Origin: Varanus komodoensis | Lineage: Eukaryota > Chordata > Lepidosauria > Squamata > Varanidae | DNA length: 64,000 nucleotides | NCBI RefSeq assembly: GCF_004798865.1 | Contig: NW_025336481.1 | Location: 35,069,130-35,133,129, forward strand | Reading direction: 5' to 3' | Shown: one piece after another, positions 56,467 to 64,000 of the stretch | How positions within the stretch are numbered: the stretch's first letter is position 1 | Layout of the letters: the number at the start of each line of letters is the position of its first letter | Notes under the pieces: model-generated | Database searches by the model: none | Told to the model about the DNA's origin: nothing | The model's input: the letters and a program-made list of their open reading frames with translations, nothing else | Position numbers and translations under genes: made by a program

Positions 56467-57679
56467 ACTGGCAGTCTCACTTCTAGCTGTCCCGTTTCCC
56501 TTCTATAACACGTAAAATGACCACAGCATCATCATGCTCAGCATTCATTTTGCCCAACTAGCAAAGGTGTGGGAATTGATAAGCATCTGGGCAGGTTAAT
56601 GGGGGGCAGAGAGGGACAGAACTCCTCATGTACCACCCATGCCTTGTTTTCCTTCAGTAATTTCTCTTGGCTTGCCCAGAGAAATTCTTCCTGTAGGTAT
56701 CTCTTACTTTGCAGTGGAAGGCTCCATGCATATTGATGGCCCTGTAGAAATGATAAATAGTAAGAGATTTGTGAGATGAGAAGCTATAGTATTTTATTGC
56801 TTACACGAAAACTCTATGTACAGGCTTCTGGAGATATCTATTTAATCGAGATCAAATGGCAACAAAATTCTGTAGATTTGTTTGGCTGGCTGTTGCGTCC
56901 CTGGAAAAAGTACATTCAATCTACTTAGCATAAGGCACTATTTCTTCATGAACTGGATTTGCAGTTCATCTAATCCTGCCAGTAAACATCTCACTTTGTC
57001 ACATGCACATAATGTTTTTAACTCCAAATCTCATTTAACTGCTTAGCTTACAGCTCTGCAAGGAAATCACTCTGAGAAATAGGTCCCCTTCATAGAAACA
57101 TGCAGGGCTGAGAACCACTTCCCTCCAGTATGATCCCACATCATGGAGGGCAGATGCAAAGAGTTTCACCATGGGAGATGAGTCAAACACGGTGTCTTTG
57201 ACACCTGATCAACACCATGCATTTTGGTATTCCTGTTCTGGGACAAGTAGGGTGACTGCTATGTGCTCTTAATTTGTATGGACTGTTTGCCTTTCCAGAA
57301 ATTTCTCCATAATAACTAGTTGATATTTTAGGGGAGAAGGCAGTTCTCTGCTCCACTAAAATGTTCAAATGTATCTCCTAGGGCTTAGTTACGGGTAGTT
57401 TTAGCTTTAAGTTTTACATTTTGGAGGACGCAAGTTAATGCACATCTTGCTTCCTTCAGGGCGGAGTTATGCAATGTTCCAAATTGTGGATGCTTAAAAC
57501 TTACTCTGCATATGCTCACACCTCTTCTTGCTACTTCAGGCTCAAATCCAGATGGGGAGGATGGATTGCCTGGGTCCAGCAAAGAGGTCCAGCACCTTCA
57601 ACATTCACCAGGGAGTTGCAAGCATATCAAGTGAAATTGCAGCAACTTATAATAACTCATGCTATTAGGTTTCCAACTT
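56467..57679. other. No supported gene
   Basis: Unique sequence with short open frames and no recognised motif. Confidence 0.4.
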
Positions 57680-57745
57680 ACATGCTTATGAGGAAGTAAA
57701 CCCCATTGAATGCAGTGGGGTTTATTTTTACTTTTGAGAATATCC
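57680..57745. mobile_element. Short palindromic MITE-like repeat, copy 4
   Basis: 'catgcttatgaggaagtaaa', 'ccccattgaatgcagtgggg' and 'tttatttttacttttgagaa' match the centre and both sides of the palindromic family. Confidence 0.65.
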
Positions 57746-58049
57746 TCACCTACTCATAAATTCCTGCATCACCAACAGGCACAGCAGCTATGAAAGGAGC
57801 ACAGTGGACTAGGAGATTTTGCTTTGCTGTTCCTAGTACCTGGACTGGCTAGTGCCAGCAGTGGAACCTCATTTTATTGCAAATATTTGATTTTGGTAGT
57901 TTCTGGATTTCTAGAACACTTTTCTTTTACAGTTTGTGGGTTCTAATTTCTGGAAATCCTCCAAATCTACAGCAAATGTTGCATTCCTGAGTTTCTAGCA
58001 ACCTCCTCATCTCACAGCTCTTAAAGAACCAAATTATCCTTACTAAATA
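57746..58049. other. No supported feature
   Basis: Unique sequence with no recognisable gene or repeat. Confidence 0.4.
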
Positions 58050-58175
58050 CACTTCTATACCACCCATAGCCAAAGCTCTCTGGGTGATTCACAACATTAA
58101 GTCACCCATCCAGGTTTCAACCCTGCTTTGCTTCTAGGATTAGGCAGGATTAGGCACGTCAGGCTATATGGAAGT
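58050..58175 (-). mobile_element. 5S rRNA-derived SINE with L2-like tail
   Basis: On the minus strand the head reads 'ccatatagcctgacgtgcct', 'gcctaatcctagaagcaaag' and 'cagggttgaaacctggatgg' + 'gtgac'. It is colinear with 5S rRNA ('ccataccaccctgaacgcgc', 'gtctgatctcggaagctaag', 'cagggtcgggcc..cttggatgg' + 'gagac'), with about 10 bases missing. The tail reads 'gttgtgaatcacccagagag' + 'ctttggctatgggtggtata', an L2-like terminus. A 5S head with an L2 tail is the known plan of some SINE3 families. Confidence 0.7.
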
Positions 58176-58439
58176 TGATGTGCAGTATTGCATGGACCAT
58201 CAAAGGTTATTATGCCACGGAAAATGTGTGAGCCTTTGAAGGGCTTTTGAAAGCAAAAGGGCAAGAGGCCTATTTTTCCTCCCTTACATTTCTCAAGCCT
58301 TATGCAAGCCCTTGATGCCAAGGAGGACCATGCAGCCACCAAAATCTGGTCACATGGATCATGCACAAAGAAGGTGCATTCTGGAAATATTGCAGATCTT
58401 AACTGATGGCTTTGGAAGAGGGAAGATACAAAGGATGCC

Positions 58440-59870
58440 CTTTAGCAACTCCCTTGTTTATTCTTCTATTGGAAATTTTAGCAATAAAATAAGAAAAGAC
58501 CCAAAAATTAAAGGCTTAAAAGTAGATGAAGAATATAAAATGAAATGCTATGCTGATGACATAGTCTTGAGCATTTTAAATTTACACCAATCTATACAGA
58601 ATATAATAGACCAAATTTAAAAATCTGGATTCTATTCAGGAGAGGCTCAATAAGAACAAAATGAAAATTATATTAAAGTTTGCAACAAAACAGGAAGAGG
58701 AAAGTATAAAAAAGACTCCAGGATGTAAAATAACTTCAAATTTGTTCAGATATTTAGGGATAAACATAACAGGACATAATGACACATTATTTCAATTATA
58801 AACCAACGTGGATGAGGATTCAAAAAGAGCTACAAAAATGGACTAAACTAAAATGGTTGGGAAGAATTTTTATTATAAAAATGAATGCACTACCCAAATT
58901 GAATTTTTAATTTCTATATTGGGAAAAACTCCCTGAGAGTGGCAAAGACAATTGAGCACTTTTATTTGGAATGGTAAAAACCCAAGGATTAGATTAACAA
59001 TTCAAGATGAAAAAGAGAGAGGAGGTCTTGTAGTACCTAATTTAAAGCTATATTATTACACTGCTGGTTTAGATTAGATTTCAGACTGGATTATAAATGT
59101 TAATGATAGGTTAGTGAAACTAGAAATAGTGGATCTTGAAAAAGGAATACACAATTATTTATGTCTGTTTCAAAAGGCCTTGACATAAAACAATATTCAT
59201 GTACTAAGAGATAGCTTAATAAAAATTTGGTATTCTATAAAAAGAAGCATTAGCTCTCCGATTTCTCCTTTGGTGTCCACTGGTGAAGCATATGGAAAGT
59301 AGTCAAGGACAAACAATGATCTTATAACTTATGGGAATATGATTGATCAACAATTGGTTTCAGGATTGAAAAAGGAAAGGTGCTATAAGAGAACTGATGG
59401 GATTTGAAAAGCTGTTTACACAATGAAAGGATAATTTGTTAGGAAGACTTTGTAAGAAATTACTCCAATTTGACACTGAAAATCAGCAAGTTAAGAAATG
59501 TATGATAATTTGGATGCAGAACCTTAGAGAAGAAATATTGCCCGACCAATGAGAAGCTTTATGAAAGAAAGACACTAAAGTCACAGTCAGTCAAGCACTA
59601 AGAGAAAATTGGTACAAGATGTTTTTTGGTGGTACATTACCCTGAAAGATATAGAAAAAATTATAAGAATTATAATAGAAAATATTCAACATGTGGAAAA
59701 GGAAATGGGACTTTCTACCATATGTAGCAGACTTGAGCTAAAAATTAAAAGATTTTGGAAGGTAATACAAGTGGAAATATAAAAAAATAACTTTCTTATG
59801 AGGCCCAAGAATATGCTTTTGAATATAATGGCAGAGACCTTTTCAAAAAATATGCTGGAATTATTTCATA
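58440..59870 (+). mobile_element. L1 LINE remnant (RT to C-terminus), decayed
   Basis: Within the frame 58312-58620, residues ~44-102 read NSLVYSSIGNFSNKIRKDPK, IKGLKVDEEYKMKCYADDIV and LHQSIQNIIDQI, with the RT catalytic YADD. Later stretches give, with frame changes, 'EHFYLEW.KPK', 'KERGGLVVPNLKLYYYTAGL', 'SDWIINVNDRLVKLEIVDLE' and 'IKRFWKVIQVEI', in the order of the L1 ORF2 C-terminal half. Many stops and shifts are present. The 5' half is absent. A-rich base use is typical of L1. Confidence 0.88.
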
Positions 59871-60324
59871 TATAGTTTTTCATATATCACCTTGTCTCAG
59901 ATTCAGACATTGCTGCTCATTCAAGCCCAATTAACAAGCAAACCCATGCTTATTTTACCCCAAGGTAAGGAGCATGGGCCACTTTGAGGAAACAATAGGT
60001 GAGGAAGGCCACTGGCACACCATGAGACGTGCACCTAGCCAAGGTGCCTGCTATTCCTCTTGGCAGGCGTCTGCTGTGTACAGAGGCTGAGTGCAGAAGT
60101 ACAATTTCCCCAAAGCAATGGCTGTGAAGGCCTCAGCAGCATCAGGCAAATTCCAGAAAGTAGAGTGACAGTAGTGCTCTTTGGACCCTGGACTTAAAGA
60201 AAAGAATGAACAGAGTGTAGAAGGAAAGAGGGGAGTCTCCCCTCTATTTTGAGTGGCTGGTGCCTTCATGCTACACTCCTATTAGTCTGTTAATGGGGAA
60301 ACTCTTAAGGTCTCCTAGTAAGAC
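59871..60324. other. No supported gene
   Basis: Unique sequence. A 72-codon minus-strand frame has no recognisable product. Confidence 0.4.
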
Positions 60325-60710
60325 TCCTGAGTTGCTATTGTTGTATTCCATCAAGTCATCTTCAACTTATGGTGACCCAATGAATTAAAGCCCTCTAAAA
60401 TGTCCTGTCCAGGACGTCTCTGCTTAGCTGTTCTAAAATCAAGGCTATGGCTTCCTTTATGCAGTCCATCCATCTCTTATTTGGTCTTCTGCTTGGTCTT
60501 CCCTATTTTCCCTTGACTTTCCCTAGCATGACTGGGAGGGTCGGTCCCTGTCCCCTTGAAGGAGGTGGTGAGCAGGTCCATCCTGAAGAGAGTAAACCCA
60601 GAGTTGGCTGCCAAATTTTAATGAATGATTAACTCCTCCAGGGTGTCTTGCCTTCTCACAATGTGTCCTGACAGCCTCAGTTTGGTCAGTTTTGCTTCTG
60701 AGTAAAGAAC
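60325..60710 (-). mobile_element. RTE-like LINE C-terminal fragment, antisense, with a possible insertion
   Basis: 'ccatcaagtcatcttcaact', 'tatggtgacccaatgaatta', 'atgtcctgtccaggacgtct', 'caaggctatggcttccttta' and 'gactttccctagcatgact' run in the same order as the fragment at 20345. 'ccttctcacaatgtgtcctg' and 'acagcctcagtttggtcagt' continue it. In between, about 60535-60620 reads, in one plus frame, VPVPLKEVVSRSILKRVNPELA, resembling the 'LKEAVVRPLLKKPSLDP' stretch of L2 proteins. An L2 scrap may therefore be inserted here. Confidence 0.55.
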
Positions 60711-60892
60711 TGAGTAATCTTCTGGGAAAGCTTACTGAGTAGGTTTGTATTAAGAAGAAATAAGCTTATAATAAGGCAGGTGATGGCAGTTAGGTAATCT
60801 CTAATGATATGTGGTTCTGCTCAAAAGATTCAGTTCCCTTGCCTAGGGGAACCACCCTGATACATCCTTGTTTACTTACAAATTCATTTTTG

Positions 60893-61030
60893 TATCCCTC
60901 ACAGTAGCTCATATGAGAATCACCCCATTTTATTCATGCAAGAACCATATGAGGTAGGGTTGGGTAGGCTGAGCCAGAGTGACTGTCCAAGGTTAACCAG
61001 TGAACCCTGGAGCTCTGAGAATTTTAGATC
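60893..61030 (-). mobile_element. CORE/MIR-like SINE fragment, minus strand
   Basis: 'aaccatatgaggtagggttg', 'ggtaggctgagccagagtga' and 'ctgtccaaggttaaccagtg' are the reverse complement of the CORE-type SINE centre. The head is worn. Confidence 0.7.
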
Positions 61031-62400
61031 ACAGCCTTTTGGTCCAAGTTTAATGATCAAAATACTGTAAAGCAAGTTGCTATATTGAATAATTGTCACC
61101 GTTGCAGAATACAAAACAGGTTCACATGTACCTTCTTGTTATACCAGGTCATTCTCAGGTTATATGAGTTTGTGCTGAATTGTCAACTTGAGCCACCTTT
61201 TATTTTTAAGACAAATGACTGTTTTGTAGTTCATATGCTCACTTAACCAAAGACAGAAAAGGTAAGTCAAGAGTCCTAATTAACAATGGCTTCTCTTCCC
61301 CTATGTGCCTCTTTGTTTAATTAATCCCTTAATCATGTCAACGTATCAGATATTAAAGTTAACTAATGGAACAATAACTGGTTGTGGATCAGGTCCAAGG
61401 ACACATTCCTGGTATTGCTGATGCTTTTGCCAGTCCATTAATCACAACAAAGTTTCTTCTAAATCCAGTACCATATCCTTTACGTGATTCTCATTTTCAA
61501 GCTCTTTGATCCCATTTAATACACCGGAATACACACGAAACATTATGGCATATTTCTTTTATGGTCTGTGAAGTGACTTTCGGTTTGGAAAATAAAAGTG
61601 ATTCTTAAGAGACAAGTGCCCTCGAAAATGAAGAAAAGGGTTTCTTGTGAGCCTGTCTATCAAAATGATGCAGTTTCATGCAGCTTTGGGCAATAAAAAC
61701 CGGTTTGTAAAACCCCGTGAAATTTATTAATGTAGTGCCTTTCAATTGTATTAAGATATTGTATCACAGTACCTCATGGTGTGAATTTCATTTCTTGACC
61801 ACGTGTGATTATTTAATGTAATAAGATTTCTGGAAAAGAGTTAATATTACAAAAATCAGGAAGGGGCCACAGAGTATACTTATCTCTGCAAGAAAGTACT
61901 GTGGGTACACTTTGTTGACTAGCCCTTACTTATTTTCCAGCCTTTGAACTGCCACATCTAACTAAATCAAAATAAAAGCAAGCAATAATTTTCATGATTT
62001 AGACATATAATCCATCGACTAAAGCATATGTAAATAGAGTTTGGTAGAGCGACATTCAATTTCTCCAAGAAAAATGAAAAACAGCCCTCCTGTAGCATTT
62101 CTGATTTACATAAAAACTCATTTTAGCCCATTTCCATTATGGCAAATGTAACTAAATCTGCAGACCACTCTGCAATTTATTTTTGGGTGAATGTGTGGCA
62201 TCCCTCATTCATATGTCAACACATTTTTTTTCCTTATTCATAAGCCAGATGTAATTTGGGTCCAAATAAAAAGGCAGGGGAAGGGTTTTGACCTTATGTT
62301 GCTCCACACACAGGTGAACAACTCTGGTGCAATTAAACAGAAAGGAAACAGCTTGGCCGTAACTTAACTGCTATCAGGTGCATGGTCTAATTTTCTAGGC
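61031..62400. other. AT-rich unique sequence, possible conserved non-coding DNA
   Basis: More than 1.3 kb with no recognisable transposon in a window full of them. It is evenly AT-rich, with 'tttaattaat', 'ttatttaatg' and similar motifs. No open frame reaches 60 codons. The absence of repeats is the only hint of constraint. Confidence 0.35.
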
Positions 62401-62533
62401 CAGTGGTGGGTAGAAAACTGATCTCCAGATGTTTGAGACCTCAGTTCCCAGATGCCTCTGCTAGCATGGCCAGTGCTCAGAACTGCGAGTGAAAGTCCAA
62501 ACTGCCTGGAGATCAACTTTTTGCCCACCCCAG
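62401..62533. mobile_element. hAT-like MITE with terminal inverted repeats
   Basis: The left end 'cagtggtgggtagaaaactg' + 'atctccag' is mirrored at the right end, whose reverse complement is 'ctggggtgggcaaaaagttg' + 'atctccag'. Flanks 'ttctaggc' and 'ttttggcc' are a worn 8-bp target duplication, as hAT elements make. The interior is 80 bp and non-coding, so the element depended on a transposase made elsewhere. Confidence 0.85.
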
Positions 62534-62689
62534 TTTTGGCCAAACTAAACATGGCCCATGAGCTGTACTGAGTAGGCTATCAGTTGCTTCGGTATCCTTC
62601 TTTTCCTCCCCATAATCCTAGATAGAAGAAACAAAATATTTATAAAGGCACTGGAGGATTTCTGTATCTGTTTGGTGAACTGCATTATC

Positions 62690-62800
62690 TCTCAAATTTT
62701 ATATATGCATTATTGTTGTTGTATATTTTAATGTCACCTGTCCAGAAAGCTTCTTTGGTTGATAGATGGTATAGAAGTGAAATGAATAAATAAATATTCT
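62690..62800 (+). mobile_element. LINE 3' tail (L2-like)
   Basis: 'gttgtatattttaatgtcac', 'ctgtccagaaagcttctttg', 'gatggtatagaagtgaaatg' and 'aataaataaatatt' match the terminus of the L2-type copies at 25.7 and 48.2 kb. Only the UTR end is present. Confidence 0.65.
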
Positions 62801-62939
62801 TATATTATAAACTGACTTCAGGTTTTGAATTAAGGCTAGGATTAAAGGTATATAGCATTGTTAGGGTGCAGAGGTCGCGGGGGTTAAAATAATCTTAGGA
62901 TTCTTTTACATGTAACCAGTACACATGGCACAGTTAGTA

Positions 62940-63152
62940 AGAATCAGTGTGGCATGGAGACATAAATGTCGGACTACTACCAGAAAGGCTTGGGTTCTAG
63001 TCTTAAGCATGAAGTGTATTTAATGACATTGGAGCAGTCATGAACTCTCTACCTAACTTACCCAGTTACTGTGAAAATAAAGTCAGAGAAAAGAGAGATT
63101 CACATGTGTTTGAGATCCTTGGAGTAGGGAAAATGTAATAAATAAAATAAGA
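62940..63152 (+). mobile_element. CORE/MIR-like SINE, worn
   Basis: 'gaatcagtgtggcatggaga', 'aggcttgggttctagtctta', 'acattggagcagtcatgaac' and 'gtaataaataaa' lie in the order of the family at 28116. The copy is more diverged than the others, especially in the 'gccatggagcc' region. Confidence 0.65.
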
Positions 63153-64000
63153 CCAAATTTATGTTATGTGTCATTTTGAGTAATTGGCATCAATGTAGCA
63201 GCGCACTATCATGAAGCTTGCTCTGTTGGAGTTGGGGAGCCTTTTCCCAGTGAGGGTGCAGCTCCATTAGATGCTACAAGTTCCCTTTCACAGTAAGGCC
63301 TTGGGGAAGTCTGGTTCTGTTGATTCTCACTAAGCAGGAGCCAGATTTTCTGGAAAGACAAGCATAGCGACACAGCAGCACCAGCCTTAAGCAATGCTGT
63401 AATCAGAAGTGAGACAAGCTTGCTTGCAGACATTGCTCCGAGCAGATTGGAATGGCTTGGAAGTACGCTTTCCCTTTCTCCTAGTCTGGACTGGCTAGTC
63501 CCACCTCTTATGGTGGCCTGCTCCCTCAAAGGGCTGTGGACTTTTTCAGGCTTGGGACATGCTGACAGAGAAGTAGCTGCAGCGTGGTGACACCTTCAGG
63601 GCTACAATCCTCAGAAGCCAAGAACAGTGTGGACACAGTATGGACACAGAAGCTGGTCCTGAGGCCGTCCTGAAACCTACATCTTAAGAAGGCAGGTGTT
63701 CTGAGGCATGGTCATTCTCCAGAGTAAGCACGCTGCTTCAGAGTTCCTTTTCACAATGCTTTATTGTTACAAGTCCTTATTGCCAAACATCTCTGAGTCC
63801 CCACGGGGGGGGGGGGTTCATCCCACTTATGGATCTTTCTCTGACACCTCCCCAGAGTGGATCACTGAGATTCCCTGTCTGCCTACACCCCTTCCATTGT
63901 TCTTGAATCTCCTACCTGTGTTATCTCCTAGCAACACAACTTCAGGGGGAGGGGCCTCTACATCAGACAGACTGCTCATTTGTTTGTGCATTCCATCACC
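63153..64000. other. No supported gene; G12 run
   Basis: Unique sequence with higher GC at the right edge. A run of twelve G lies at 63805-63816. A 106-codon minus-strand frame (63209-63529) shows no known motif. Confidence 0.4.

Noticed and set aside
1-64000. Endogenous retroviruses, Polintons or other capsid/envelope elements
   Set aside because: No gag, protease, integrase or envelope-like translation and no paired LTRs were recognised on either strand. A very worn or solo fragment could escape reading by eye.
1-64000. Host protein-coding exons, CpG-island promoter or terminators
   Set aside because: No frame with a recognisable conserved domain flanked by splice signals was found. The only CpG-rich stretch (19.6-20.1 kb) is the interior of a transposon.

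Overview
This window looks like non-coding nuclear DNA from a squamate reptile (lizard or snake). The organism call rests on the repeats. There is a full-length Sauria-type tRNA SINE ending in the BovB-like tail CTTTACCTTT. There is also a BovB LINE 3' end, CR1 and L2-clade LINE 3' ends, several copies of a tRNA/CORE SINE common in lizards, 5S rRNA-derived SINE heads, and MITE families typical of reptiles. I cannot name the species.

No host exon could be supported. The long open frames are either retrotransposon C-termini (BovB near 17.3-17.7 kb, L2 at 25.2-25.5 kb, CR1 at 50.3-50.6 kb, L1 at 58.4-58.6 kb), shadows of microsatellites, or open frames in locally GC-rich DNA with no recognisable domain. 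The window is best read as intergenic or deep-intronic sequence with unique AT-rich stretches between transposon fossils.

Layout. 0-9 kb is mostly unique sequence with small LINE tails, one complete minus-strand CORE-type SINE and two copies of one MITE-like repeat. 9-16 kb is sparse, with long CT/TG and TG/CG microsatellites and one antisense L2 3' end. 16-21 kb holds a tRNA SINE, a 40-bp GCGCGT tract joined to (CT)n, a BovB 3' end, and an antisense L2 split by a GC-rich inverted-repeat transposon that carries its own 85-bp minisatellite. 21-23 kb has a perfect 84-bp direct repeat. 24-26 kb is an L2 LINE cut by a Sauria SINE. 27-34 kb has a CR1 end, a SINE inserted into an opposite-strand SINE, a MITE and a 5S-derived SINE head. 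34-44 kb has a GC-elevated block, L2 ends, a hAT-like MITE, microsatellites, a 29-bp palindrome and a CR1 interrupted by another LINE tail. 44-56 kb is largely unique, with two tail-to-tail L2 ends, a CR1 3' end and two clean hairpins. 56-64 kb has a CR1 tail, a second 5S-derived SINE, a decayed L1, an RTE-like antisense fragment and further SINE and MITE copies.

The nesting gives a relative order of activity. L2 and CR1 elements served as targets, while the Sauria SINE, a CORE-type SINE, the inverted-repeat transposon and a younger LINE tail landed in them. No undescribed gene system was found. The most unusual pieces are the minisatellite-bearing transposon, the perfect 84-bp repeat, the 5S-derived SINE heads joined to two different LINE-type tails, and three near-perfect hairpins.
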